Shown here: positions 25,612-34,508 of the stretch, piece by piece | Layout of the letters: every line of letters begins with the position of its first letter | How positions within the stretch are numbered: the stretch's first letter is position 1 | Made by a program: the position numbers and the translations under genes | Assembly (NCBI GenBank): GCA_964635055.1 | Contig: CAZWMT010000010.1 | Span: 81,434-145,433 of the forward strand | Source: JAEUJM01 sp964635055 | GTDB lineage: Bacteria; Actinomycetota; Acidimicrobiia; Acidimicrobiales; DATDAH01 | DNA: 64,000 nucleotides | Reading direction: 5' to 3' | Notes under the pieces: model-generated | What the model saw: the letters and a program-made list of their open reading frames with translations, nothing else | Told to the model about the DNA's origin: nothing | The model's database searches: none

Positions 25612-27266
25612 TCGCTCGCCGCGCCCGCCCGCGCCGCTTCCTCGACCTCATCCTCGCCGTGTCGGTGGTGGCCCTGGCCACCGTCGGCACCGGCGGGCCG
25701 ATCCCCGAGGCCGAGGCCACCGCCAGCTACCAGCGCATCTCCGGCGAGGGCTCGTCCTGGGCCGCCGGCGCCATCGACGCCATGCGGGTGAACGTCCGCC
25801 AGTTCGGCATCACGGTCGACTACACGCCCAGCGGCTCCACCGCCGGTCGCCAGAACTTCCTCAACGGCACGGTCGACTTCGCGGCCTCCGACATCCCGTT
25901 CCAATTCGACCCCGAGGACGGCTCCCCCCCCGAGAACCCGGCCCCGGGCAGCTACGCCTACATCCCCGTCACCGCCGGTGGCACGGCCTTCATCTACAAC
26001 CTCAAGATCAACGGCCAGCGGGTGACGAACCTGCGGCTGTCGGGTGAGAACGTCGCCAAGATCTTCACCGGGGCCATCAGCACCTGGAACGACCCGGCCA
26101 TCCAGGCCGACAACCCGGGGTTGGCCATGCCGGCCCGCAGGATCGTGCCCGTCGTGCGCTCGGAGGGCTCCGGGTCCACCGCCCAGTTCACCCTCTGGAT
26201 GATCAAGCAGCACGGCTCGATCTGGCAGTCCTACTGCGAGCGCTCCGGACGCGCCCCGGCCTGCGGCCAGACCTCCTACTACCCGACCATCCCGGGCATG
26301 ATCGCCCAGTCGGGCGACCTGGGCATCACCGGCTACGTCACCCAGAGCTTCGCCGAGGGCGCCATCGGCTACGTGAACTACTCCTACGCGCTGGGTTCGC
26401 AGTTCCCCGTGGCCAAGGTGCTGAACCGGGCGGGCTACTACACCGAGCCCACCCCCTCGAACGTGGCCGTGTCACTGCTCAGGGCCCGCATCAACACGAC
26501 GCAAGGCCCCAACTACCTGACGCAGAACCTCGACGGGGTCTACAGCGACACCGATCCCCGCAACTACCCCCTCTCGTCCTACTCGTACTTCATCCTGCCG
26601 ACCACGATCCAGGGCCAGTTCAACGAGGCCAAGGGACGGACGCTCGGGGCCTTCACCTACTACGCGATGTGCCAGGCGCAACAGCAGTCCGCCTCGCTCG
26701 GCTACTCCCCGTTGCCGGTCAACCTGGTGCAGGCCAGCTTCGAGCAGATCCGCCGGATCCCCGGAGTCGAGGTCCAGAACATCAACGTCCGGACCTGTGA
26801 CAACCCGACGTTCTCCCCCGACGGTACCAACCTGCTGGCCCAGAACGCCCCCTTCCCCGCCGATTGCGACCGGCAGGGCCCGACCCAGTGCACGACGGGC
26901 AGTGGCGGGGCGGCCGACACTCCCACCGCGACCACGGGCACCGGTGGCGGCGGTGGCGGCGGTGGTGGCGGCGGTGGCGGCGGTGGTGGTGGTGGCGGCG
27001 GTGGTGGTGGCGCGGGTGGTGGCGGTGGTGGCGGCGGTGACGGGACCACCTCGGACACGACGTGTGACCCCGAGACGGGGGTGTGCAGCGGCACCGGCGG
27101 TGGCTCGAACGAGCTCGCCGTCGCCACGCCGACGCAGCTCGCCGGTTCGAACGGCTGGTCGTCCGCGCAGACCCTGACGCTGCTCGTCGCGGTCTTGATC
27201 CTGGCCCTGATCTTCGTCCCCGCCTTCATGTGGCGGCGGTTGAAGGCGGACGGGGGCGAACCGTGA
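25608..27266 (+). CDS. pstS: Phosphate-binding protein PstS with poly-Gly linker and C-terminal membrane anchor
   Basis: 552 residues. A Sec signal (about 1-38) is followed by the PBP domain: YTPSGSTAGRQNFLNGTVDF, VVRSEGSGSTAQFTLW and GAIGYVNYSYALG are the phosphate-binding and family motifs. Instead of an N-terminal lipobox it carries a ~35-residue glycine stretch (about 446-478) and a C-terminal helix (AQTLTLLVAVLILALIFVPAFMW) with a basic stop, so it is tethered by its tail. GTG start with GGAGG 7 bases upstream, overlapping pstA. Gene order C-A-S rather than the usual S-C-A is unusual. Confidence 0.92.
   Translation: MIARRARPRRFLDLILAVSVVALATVGTGGPIPEAEATASYQRISGEGSSWAAGAIDAMRVNVRQFGITVDYTPSGSTAGRQNFLNGTVDFAASDIPFQFDPEDGSPPENPAPGSYAYIPVTAGGTAFIYNLKINGQRVTNLRLSGENVAKIFTGAISTWNDPAIQADNPGLAMPARRIVPVVRSEGSGSTAQFTLWMIKQHGSIWQSYCERSGRAPACGQTSYYPTIPGMIAQSGDLGITGYVTQSFAEGAIGYVNYSYALGSQFPVAKVLNRAGYYTEPTPSNVAVSLLRARINTTQGPNYLTQNLDGVYSDTDPRNYPLSSYSYFILPTTIQGQFNEAKGRTLGAFTYYAMCQAQQQSASLGYSPLPVNLVQASFEQIRRIPGVEVQNINVRTCDNPTFSPDGTNLLAQNAPFPADCDRQGPTQCTTGSGGAADTPTATTGTGGGGGGGGGGGGGGGGGGGGGGGAGGGGGGGGDGTTSDTTCDPETGVCSGTGGGSNELAVATPTQLAGSNGWSSAQTLTLLVAVLILALIFVPAFMWRRLKADGGEP
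26943..27040 (+). repeat. Poly-glycine GGY microsatellite in pstS
   Basis: About 33 consecutive GGC/GGT codons interrupted by one Ala codon, encoding a flexible linker between the phosphate-binding domain and the membrane helix. Prone to slippage in steps of three bases, so its length may vary between strains. Confidence 0.85.
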
Positions 27267-29920
27267 CCGGCCACGACTCCCGTGGTCGAGCACATCGTCG
27301 GCGCCCCCGCACGATCGCGACCGGGCTCTTGGCGATGCTGGTGTTCTCGCTGCTGTCGTCGTCGTCGCCGTCCGACGCCGTGCCCGTGCCCGGCAGCGCC
27401 GGGATCGACACGTCGCTGCCGGCCACCCCCTCCCAGGTGACCGTCTCGGGCAGGGGCGACTTCTCGGACCTGCGCATCACCGTCAACCAGACCCGGAACC
27501 TGGTCAACCAAGCGGTGTCGCTCACCTGGACCGGCGCGCGGCCGACGATGCAGGGTCCCGGGCGGTTCGCCGCCGACTACCTGCAGGTCATGCAGTGCTG
27601 GAGCGACGACGATGGGCCCGATCCGTCGAATCCCGGCCCGCCCCCCGAGCAGTGCGTGTACGGCGCCAAGGCCGGCGTCTACGGGGGCCTCCCTGCCGGC
27701 ATCTACCCGGCCGGCTTCGCCATGACCCGGGTCATCAGCCGTCGCACCTGGGACAACTTCGACCCGGGCGTCGGCTTCCTCGAGACCTCCACGGGCAACG
27801 TGTGGCGGCCGTTCCGGGCGGTCGACGGCACGGTGGTGAACGCGCACACCGACCCTGCCTTCAACCCGTCGATCGTGGGCGGGAACTTCTGGCTGAACCC
27901 GTACTTCAACAGCATCACCACGAACGAGCTGTCGGCCTCCGCCACCGGACCGAACGGGACGGGCTCGGACCTGTTCACGGTCGAGACGGGCGTCGAGTCC
28001 TCTGGGCTCGGCTGCGGCCAGCAGCTCGAGCCCGCCGGCGGGGGAACGGCCCGCGTGCCCAAGTGCTGGCTCGTGGTGGTGCCCCGATCCAGTGCCGCCG
28101 ACGAGAACGCGGGCACGCCGTACGCCGACCAGTCGTCGCAGTTCGGCGTGGTCACCTCGCCGCTCTCGCCCGAGGCGTGGGAGAACCGGATCGCCATCCC
28201 CATCAGCTTCAACCCCGTCGACAGCCCGTGCTCGTTGTCGGCCACCGACCGCCGCATCGTCGGGAGCGAGCTCGCATCGTCGGCCATCTCGAGCTGGCAG
28301 CCCAGGCTCTGCGCCACGCCCGGTCAGCCGCCCTACAGCTTCGCCAACGTCAGCGACGCCGCCGCCCGCCAGCAGATCGTGGCCCCGGCCGCCGGTGCGC
28401 CCGGCATGGCCATCACCGCCAGACCCATCGACCCGACCCTCGTCGACCCGGACAGCCCGGTGGTCTACGCGCCGGTCAGCCTGTCCGGCGTCGTCATCGG
28501 CTTCAACGTGGAGCGCAACCCGAGGGTCGACGCGCCTGAGGAGGAACAGGACCTCAGCGGGGTGCGCATCGCGGAGATCAACCTCACCCCCCGGCTCGTG
28601 GCCAAGTTGTTGACCCAGTCCTACCGGGAGCAGGTGAGCATCATGAGGCCGCCGGACTACCCCTGGTTGGCCACCAACCCGGCACACATGGGCCTGGACC
28701 CCGACTTCCTCCGCTTCAACCCGGAGTTCTCGCTGCTCCAGATCGCCGGCGCCAAGAACTTCGGCGGCCTGGTGATGCCGGGGGGCGACTCCGACGTCGC
28801 GCTCGCGGTCTGGGAGTGGGTGCTCGCCGACCCCGAGGCTCGGGCCTGGCTCGACGGGGCACCCGACCCGTGGGGCATGAAGGTCAACCCCGCGTACGCC
28901 ACCACGGCGGCCGCGAACAGCAACGGCACCGCCTTCGGTGACCCGACCCCCGTCTCGTTCCCCAAGGCCGACCCGTACTGCTTCCAGGGCACCCCGCGCG
29001 GCACGAACAACTCGATCGTGCCGCCACCGCTGTGCGGGACGGACTGGCTCCCGTACACGCAGTCACTGCGCTCCTCGGCCCGCCAGACCCGGCTGGCCGA
29101 CGACCTCGCCAAGACGGTGGAGAACCCGTTCGCGCTCACCTCCGACCAGGTCTACGGCCGTGACCAGCCGCAGTACCTGGGCCGCCGAGCGATCCTGTCG
29201 ATCACCGACACGGCGTCCGCCGCCCAGTACGGCGTGCAGGCGGCCCGGCTGAGCCGAGCCGGCGACGACGGTGCCGGCCGCCAGTTCGTCGCCCCCGACA
29301 CCGCGGGGCTCACCGCCGGCGTGGGCGCGATGGCGCGCGGCGACGTGGACGCCGTCCTCGAGCCGGCGCCGACGGCCAGCGCGGCCGGGGCCTACCCCCT
29401 GACCTCGCTCACGTACGCGTCGATCCGACCGCTCGAGCTCGATGCCGACGCCCGGTCCGACTACGCCGCGTTCCTCGACTACGCGGCCGGGCCCGGCCAG
29501 GTGGCCGGGCTCGAGCTCGGCCAGCTGCCCGTCGGCTACGCACCACTGCCGGAGGCCCTGCGCTCGCAGACGACCGCCGCCGCCACGGCGGTGCGGACCC
29601 TCCAGCCGACCCCGGACCCGGCGCCCGTGCTCTCCACCCCAACGAACATCGGATCGGACACCCCCGCGTTGTCGTCCTCCTCCTCCGACACGACGCCGAC
29701 GACGGCCCCCGGCGCGGGGTCGGCCGGACCGGCCGAGCCGGTCGCCGACACCCCGGTGGACAGTGGCCTCATCACCCCGATCGTGGCCTTCGCACGCAGT
29801 GGCCTGGTGCTCCCCGTGCTCGCCGTCCTGGCCGTCGCCTCCGCGCTCGGTGCCCTGGAGCTGACCAAGCGCAACCGCCGCGGCGCGAAGCGAGCGGCGA
29901 AGAAGGGGCTCCCGGCGTGA
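27263..29920 (+). CDS. Giant PstS-like extracytoplasmic protein
   Basis: 885 residues: signal peptide (about 18-40), large external region and a C-terminal helix (GLVLPVLAVLAVASALGALEL) followed by a basic tail. Parts resemble PstS-type binding proteins (for example VYAPVSLSGVVIGFNVERNP followed by INLTPRLVAKLLTQSYREQV, which matches the 'SFAYYANG..LTRAQLTSLFT' stretch of the second PstS here). An N-terminal 250-residue beta-rich part (SLTWTGARPTMQGPGRFAAD) is unlike PstS. Several paired cysteines suggest disulfides. GTG start overlaps pstS by 4 bases. Perhaps a large phosphate-ester or phosphopolymer receptor (inference). Confidence 0.75.
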   Translation: MTGHDSRGRAHRRRPRTIATGLLAMLVFSLLSSSSPSDAVPVPGSAGIDTSLPATPSQVTVSGRGDFSDLRITVNQTRNLVNQAVSLTWTGARPTMQGPGRFAADYLQVMQCWSDDDGPDPSNPGPPPEQCVYGAKAGVYGGLPAGIYPAGFAMTRVISRRTWDNFDPGVGFLETSTGNVWRPFRAVDGTVVNAHTDPAFNPSIVGGNFWLNPYFNSITTNELSASATGPNGTGSDLFTVETGVESSGLGCGQQLEPAGGGTARVPKCWLVVVPRSSAADENAGTPYADQSSQFGVVTSPLSPEAWENRIAIPISFNPVDSPCSLSATDRRIVGSELASSAISSWQPRLCATPGQPPYSFANVSDAAARQQIVAPAAGAPGMAITARPIDPTLVDPDSPVVYAPVSLSGVVIGFNVERNPRVDAPEEEQDLSGVRIAEINLTPRLVAKLLTQSYREQVSIMRPPDYPWLATNPAHMGLDPDFLRFNPEFSLLQIAGAKNFGGLVMPGGDSDVALAVWEWVLADPEARAWLDGAPDPWGMKVNPAYATTAAANSNGTAFGDPTPVSFPKADPYCFQGTPRGTNNSIVPPPLCGTDWLPYTQSLRSSARQTRLADDLAKTVENPFALTSDQVYGRDQPQYLGRRAILSITDTASAAQYGVQAARLSRAGDDGAGRQFVAPDTAGLTAGVGAMARGDVDAVLEPAPTASAAGAYPLTSLTYASIRPLELDADARSDYAAFLDYAAGPGQVAGLELGQLPVGYAPLPEALRSQTTAAATAVRTLQPTPDPAPVLSTPTNIGSDTPALSSSSSDTTPTTAPGAGSAGPAEPVADTPVDSGLITPIVAFARSGLVLPVLAVLAVASALGALELTKRNRRGAKRAAKKGLPA

Positions 29921-30660
29921 CGGCGAGCGTGCGCCCCCGGATCGCGGGTCCCGTGGTCGCCCTCATGGGCCTCGCCGTGGTCTCGCTCGCGGTCGTCGTC
30001 GGGCCGGGGACGCGGCCGGCGGTCGCCGATGGCGAGCGGGCGGGCCCGGTCACCGTGATCACCACGGACGGCAGCCCGCTCCAGCACGGTGGCAGCGACA
30101 CCTCGTTCACCTTCGGGCTCCCACCCGATGCGGCCTGCCCGGGTGACAGCGCCAACGACGGCTACCGCATCCAGAGCTTCATCGTCCCGGACGGCGTCGA
30201 CCCGGCGGGCCTGACCTACGAGTCCACCAAGCCCGCCGGTGACGGCAACTGGGCCCTCTACGCCGTGACCAGCGATCCCTACGTCCAGGGGCTCACCTCG
30301 GTGGCCGAGCAGCGGGGCGATCCGGGGCTCATCGACGGCCTGCCCGCCTTCGACTTCGCGGTCTTCCCCCCGGGCACCCTCGCCGAGGGCAGCAACCGGC
30401 TCGGCATCGCCTGCACCCTCTACAACGAGACCGTCCGGTACTGGGACGCGGAGATCGTCCTCACCGACACCCCGGAGGACACCCCCGCTCAACTCACCTG
30501 GGTGGTCCCGGGAGCACCCTCCGGCTCGGCCGCGTCGTTCCCCACCGCCCGCCTCGTCGTGGGCGGCGTCGTGGTCGTGCTGCTGGTGATCGGCGGCGCC
30601 ATCGTCCTGGCCCGTCGTCGCCGAACCTCGAACCTTCGCGTCAAGGAGCCGTCTCGATGA
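29917..30660 (+). CDS. Secreted, C-terminally anchored 'CPGDS' family protein 1
   Basis: 247 residues: signal peptide, a ~170-residue external domain and a C-terminal helix (LVVGGVVVVLLVIGGAIVLA) followed by RRRR. The domain carries ACPGDSANDGYRIQSFIVPD, GLPAFDFAVFPPGTLAEGSN and GIACTLYN, shared with the proteins at 30657-31622 and 35767-37077 but the most diverged of the three. It keeps two conserved cysteines that may form a disulfide. I know no family name. It is translationally coupled on both sides (GTGA, ATGA). Confidence 0.7.
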   Translation: MTASVRPRIAGPVVALMGLAVVSLAVVVGPGTRPAVADGERAGPVTVITTDGSPLQHGGSDTSFTFGLPPDAACPGDSANDGYRIQSFIVPDGVDPAGLTYESTKPAGDGNWALYAVTSDPYVQGLTSVAEQRGDPGLIDGLPAFDFAVFPPGTLAEGSNRLGIACTLYNETVRYWDAEIVLTDTPEDTPAQLTWVVPGAPSGSAASFPTARLVVGGVVVVLLVIGGAIVLARRRRTSNLRVKEPSR

Positions 30661-31622
30661 TCGCAACCCCCAAACGTCGCCGCCTCGCCCGCAACGTGGC
30701 CCGTGCCGCCGCGGTGCTCTTTGCCACCATGCTGGCCCTGAGCCTGTTCACGGTGGTCACGGCCGGGGGCTCGCCCGCCGGCGCCGCGACCAACAACGGC
30801 GCCGCCACGATCGTCGACCCCGGCGGCACGCACGAGCCGCTCGACGGCGGTGGGAGCGCCACGCAGTTCACCCTGAGCCTGGGCACCAACCCGTCATGCC
30901 CGGGGGACAGTGCCAGCGGCAACTACCGGGTGCAGAGCTTCATGGTGCCGGGGTCGGCGGACCTCGATGCCATGACCTTCGACGCCAACGGTCCGGTGGC
31001 GGTGAGCGGGCAGTTCCGCCAGCCCCTCTTCGACGTCAACAGCAGCTCGTACGTCAACAAGCTGACCGACCTCGCTGTCCCTCCTGCGGTCACCGGGGGC
31101 ATCTCGGGGATCCCGGCGTTCGACTTCGCGGTCTTCGCCCCGGGCGACGTGCCCGCCGGCGACTACTCGGTCGGGATCGCGTGCACCCTCGGCTCGGCGG
31201 GCCCCACCCAGCTCAAGACCTACTGGGTGGCGACCATCGACGTCGCCGCCAGCGCCGACGACACCCCCGCCGGCATCACCTGGACGGTCGAGGAGACGCC
31301 GACGACGACCACGACCACCGGTGACACGACGACCACGACGACCGGTGACACGACGACCACGACGACCGGTGACACGACGACCACGACGACCGGCGACACG
31401 ACGACCACGACGACCGGCGACACGACCACCACGACCACCTCTGGCCTGTTCACGTCGTCGGATCCCTCCGACCCCTCGGTGTCCGGGACCGTCGGGGACC
31501 TGCCGCTCACCGGCTCCTCGCCGGGGTACCTCGTGGCCTGGGGCCTCCTCCTGATCGTCTTCGGGCGCATGGCCGTGCTCCTCGGCCGGCGACCGGAGAC
31601 GGGGCCGGGTTCCGCCGGGTGA
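30657..31622 (+). CDS. LPLTG-type surface protein, 'CPGDS' family member 2
   Basis: 321 residues: signal peptide (to about 44), the CPGDSASGNYRVQSFMVPGS domain (about 45-205), a Thr-rich stalk of five (TTTTTTGD) octads, and a classic cell-wall sorting signal: LPLTG at residues 282-286, hydrophobic helix (YLVAWGLLLIVFGRMAVLL), then GRRPETG. It should be displayed on the surface, covalently if a working sortase exists elsewhere. The neighbouring sortase-like gene lacks catalytic residues. ATGA overlap with the gene before. Confidence 0.8.
   Translation: MIATPKRRRLARNVARAAAVLFATMLALSLFTVVTAGGSPAGAATNNGAATIVDPGGTHEPLDGGGSATQFTLSLGTNPSCPGDSASGNYRVQSFMVPGSADLDAMTFDANGPVAVSGQFRQPLFDVNSSSYVNKLTDLAVPPAVTGGISGIPAFDFAVFAPGDVPAGDYSVGIACTLGSAGPTQLKTYWVATIDVAASADDTPAGITWTVEETPTTTTTTGDTTTTTTGDTTTTTTGDTTTTTTGDTTTTTTGDTTTTTTSGLFTSSDPSDPSVSGTVGDLPLTGSSPGYLVAWGLLLIVFGRMAVLLGRRPETGPGSAG
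31300..31440 (+). repeat. 24-bp tandem repeat encoding the Thr-rich stalk
   Basis: Five copies of a 24-bp unit containing GGTGACACGACGACCACGAC, encoding TTTTTTGD octads; copies differ by single synonymous changes. A likely O-glycosylated spacer and a probable site of copy-number change. Confidence 0.85.
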
Positions 31623-31659
31623 GGGACGGGCGGACCGGCGGCTCGGTCGCCGAGCCCTG

Positions 31660-32613
31660 GTGACCACGGCCGTCGCGGGCGAGGCCCCGCCTCGCGAGGA
31701 GGCTCGCGAGGAGGCTCCTGAGAAGGCCCGTGAGAAGGCGGGGCCATTGGCCCCGGTCGCACCGCTCAGCCCCCGCGCCGAGCTGGTGCGGGCGGCGCTG
31801 ATCGTCGTGCTGGTCGTCAGTGTCAGCTTGATGCTGGAGTTGCTGGTGCTGAGTGGCCTCCAGCAGCGGGCGGCCCAGCAGCGGATGTTCGACGACTTCC
31901 GGGAGCAACTGGCGCTCGGCACCGCGCCGACCGGCCCGACCGACCTCAACGGCGACGTCCTGGCCCTGGGCGACCCCGTCGCGTACCTGGAGGTGCCCGC
32001 GATCGGACTGCGGCAGGTGGTCGTGGAGGGAACGCTCCCCGGCACGCTGTTCGACGGCCCGGGCCACCGACGCGACACCCCGCTGCCCGGGCAGGAGGGC
32101 ACGTCGATCATCATGGGTCGGCGGGCGGCCTTCGGCGGTCCCTTCGCCCGGATCGCCGACCTGGACGAAGGCGACCGGATCCGCCTCACCACCGGACAGG
32201 GCACGTACACCTACCGGGTCAGCGGCGTGCGCCACGACGGAGATCGGGCGCCCGGCGCCCCCGCCGAGGGGCGGAGCCGGCTCATCCTGGCGACCGCCGA
32301 CGGCGCCGCGTTCGTGCCGAACGGGGTCGTGCGGGTCGACGCGAAGCTGCGGAAGGACGCCGACAGCGGGCCGGCGCGGCTCGTCACCGTCGCGACCCTC
32401 CCGGCCGGCGAGCAGTTCATGGCGTCCGACACGAGCACGCTCTTCGCCCTCGTCCTGTGGCTGCAGCTCCTGATCGCGCTGGTCGCCGCCTTCATGTGGG
32501 CGTGGCACCGCTGGAGCCGAGCCAAGGCGTGGGTCGTCTTCCTGCCGCCGCTGCTCCTCGTCGGCCTGCTCATGTCCAACGAGGCGGCGCGCCTCATGCC
32601 CAACCTGCTCTGA
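31660..32613 (+). CDS. Sortase-fold pseudoenzyme
   Basis: 317 residues. A charged cytoplasmic head and membrane helix (about 43-65) are followed by a sortase-like barrel: LEVPAIGLRQVVVEGT, LFDGPGHRRDTPLPGQEGTS, IIMGRRAAFGGPFARIADLD and TYTYRVSG line up with class D/E sortases. The catalytic His (GHR) is Arg154 (GRR), the catalytic Cys (TTC) is Ala213 (ATAD), and the downstream Arg position is Asn/Gly; there is no cysteine in the whole protein. Two extra C-terminal helices follow (about 261-281 and 290-305), not usual for sortases. It may bind the neighbouring LPLTG protein without cleaving it (inference). Confidence 0.8.
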   Translation: MTTAVAGEAPPREEAREEAPEKAREKAGPLAPVAPLSPRAELVRAALIVVLVVSVSLMLELLVLSGLQQRAAQQRMFDDFREQLALGTAPTGPTDLNGDVLALGDPVAYLEVPAIGLRQVVVEGTLPGTLFDGPGHRRDTPLPGQEGTSIIMGRRAAFGGPFARIADLDEGDRIRLTTGQGTYTYRVSGVRHDGDRAPGAPAEGRSRLILATADGAAFVPNGVVRVDAKLRKDADSGPARLVTVATLPAGEQFMASDTSTLFALVLWLQLLIALVAAFMWAWHRWSRAKAWVVFLPPLLLVGLLMSNEAARLMPNLL

Positions 32614-32643
32614 AACCCTGCTCTGAGGATCAAGGAAGCTGCC

Positions 32644-34338
32644 GTGTCCGATCTCGTCACACCCCACCCGTTCGCACCGTCGCTCATCGGCTCGGAGGTC
32701 GAGCGGGCCTCGTTCGGCGACGCCGAGGTCGTCCAGGTCGTCGGCGGCGACCCGTACGACCCGGACGCCACGGTCGTGGACGTGTGTCGGGCCACCGTCG
32801 TGGTCACCTCCGAGCGGGTCGTGGCCGTCGAGGACGACCTCGAGTGGGAGTGGTACCTCGACGACATCGAGGACGCCGTCCACGGCGGGGACGCGCCGTG
32901 GACGATCCTCGCGGTCCCCGGGGTACCCGACCACGGCGTCGCCGTGGCACCCGCGGACGTGGCTGCGTTCCGCGACGTGCTGGAGCGGGCACGGGCCGAG
33001 GCCGGCCGGCCGCCGGTGCCGTGGGACGCGGAGGTCGGCGGCGCCGAGGCCGGTTCCACCGAGCCCGAACCCGAGGCCGAGCCCGAGACCCAGCCGGGGG
33101 CCGGGCTGGAGCCCGAGGCCGGGCTGGAGCCCGAGGCCGGGCCGGCGCCCGAGCTGGATGCCGAGCTGGAGCCCGAGGCCGAGCTGGAGACCGAGGCCGA
33201 GTCGGAGACCGACGCCACTGCCGCGGCCGATGACCTCGCCGCGGCCGATGACCTCGCCGTGGTCGTGGCCCCGGCCACGCCGGACGAGCAGGCCGACGAC
33301 GAGGCCCTGACTGCGGACGGCGACGGTCCCGAGGGCGCCTTCGACGACGGACTCTTGGCCGAGGACACGCTGCTCGTCGACGACGTCGGGCACGGCGGAT
33401 CGCGTGACGACACGATCGAGATCGACCTCATCGATGCGGCGGCCCTCGACGGGGACGGCGAGCCGCCGGCGCCGGCCGGCACCCGGCGAGCGCGTCTGCG
33501 CTCGGGGCTGCGCCGGCCGCAGCGTCGCAGGAGCACCACGACGTCGGTCGACCCGCCCCCGGCGCTGGCCGCCCTCGAGGCGAGGGAGATCTCGGCGTGG
33601 TTCGGCGAGCACCACGTCCTCGACCGGGTCTCGCTCACCATGCCGGCCGGCGAGGTGACCGCCCTCATCGGGCCGTCGGGCTGCGGCAAGAGCACCTTCC
33701 TGCGGATCCTGAACCGCATGCACGAGATGATCCCGAGCGCGTCGCTGTCCGGCAGCGTGCTGCTCGACGGCGAGGACGTCTACGACGTCGACAAGAAGCT
33801 GGCCGACGCCCGCCGTCACATCGGCATGGTCTTCCAGAAGCCGAACCCCTTCCCGGCGATGTCGATCTACGACAACGTCGTGGCCAGCTTCCGTCTCACC
33901 GGGCTCAAGGTGAGCAACGAGACCAAGGACGAGGTCGTCGAGTCCTGCCTCACCAAGGCGGGGCTGTGGACCGAGGTGCGCGACCGTCTCCGGATGCCCG
34001 GTGGTGGGCTCTCCGGTGGCCAACAGCAGCGGCTCTGCATCGCCCGGGCGCTCGCCATCCGCCCGCGCGTGCTGCTCATGGACGAGCCGTGCTCGGCCCT
34101 CGACCCAACCTCCACCCGCCGCATCGAGCAGACCATCACCGAGTTGGGCGCCGAGGTCACCATCGTGATCGTGACCCACAACATGCAACAGGCGGCCCGG
34201 GTGTCCGATCGGTGCGCCTTCTTCCTGGCCGAGCAGGGCACCCCGGGCGTGATCGTGGAGCACGGCCCGACCGAGGTGATGTTCGCCTCGCCGCAGGACG
34301 AGCGCACCCACGATTACGTGAACGGGCGATTCGGGTAG
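32644..34338 (+). CDS. pstB: Phosphate ABC transporter ATPase PstB with long N-terminal extension
   Basis: 564 residues. The C-terminal ~258 residues are a normal PstB: Walker A GPSGCGKST near residue 343, FQKPNPFP Q-loop, signature LSGGQQQRLCIARAL, Walker B LLMDEPCSALDP and VTHNMQQAARVSD. The first ~305 residues are extra: residues 15-120 look like a small PH/GRAM-like beta domain (RATVVVTSERVVAVEDDLEW), then an acidic Glu/Pro/Ala repeat region (EPEAGLEPEAG units) and a basic patch (RRARLRSGLRRPQRRRS). The start GTG at 32644 has AAGGAAG upstream. It closes the pst operon. Confidence 0.93.
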   Translation: MSDLVTPHPFAPSLIGSEVERASFGDAEVVQVVGGDPYDPDATVVDVCRATVVVTSERVVAVEDDLEWEWYLDDIEDAVHGGDAPWTILAVPGVPDHGVAVAPADVAAFRDVLERARAEAGRPPVPWDAEVGGAEAGSTEPEPEAEPETQPGAGLEPEAGLEPEAGPAPELDAELEPEAELETEAESETDATAAADDLAAADDLAVVVAPATPDEQADDEALTADGDGPEGAFDDGLLAEDTLLVDDVGHGGSRDDTIEIDLIDAAALDGDGEPPAPAGTRRARLRSGLRRPQRRRSTTTSVDPPPALAALEAREISAWFGEHHVLDRVSLTMPAGEVTALIGPSGCGKSTFLRILNRMHEMIPSASLSGSVLLDGEDVYDVDKKLADARRHIGMVFQKPNPFPAMSIYDNVVASFRLTGLKVSNETKDEVVESCLTKAGLWTEVRDRLRMPGGGLSGGQQQRLCIARALAIRPRVLLMDEPCSALDPTSTRRIEQTITELGAEVTIVIVTHNMQQAARVSDRCAFFLAEQGTPGVIVEHGPTEVMFASPQDERTHDYVNGRFG

Positions 34339-34342
34339 CCGG

Positions 34343-34381
34343 CGGGTGAATCTTCGGTGTGGGACCGGAGGCCTTCACCCG
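34343..34381 (+). terminator. Hairpin after pstB
   Basis: CGGGTGAA pairs with TTCACCCG, enclosing an inner CTTCGGT/ACCGGAG pairing and a GTGGG loop. It starts 5 bases after the pstB stop and separates the main operon from the second pstS, so it probably lowers read-through. Confidence 0.5.
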
Positions 34382-34508
34382 GTGGCCACGCAGCGGACGC
34401 CTCCGCTTGAGATCGGCTTGGCATCGTCACCGCCGTCGGGTCGATCAGCGGCCCCACCGGAGGGCGAGAACGCTGCTCCGATCCACCCAAGAGGGAGCAC
34501 GACTGCAC

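Noticed and set aside
31660..32613. An active sortase
   Set aside because: All three catalytic residues are missing and the protein contains no cysteine.
34371..34392. A PHO box upstream of the second pstS (CTTCACCCGGT)
   Set aside because: Only one unit fits, its neighbour does not, and it is part of the hairpin arm after pstB; no -10 at the right spacing.
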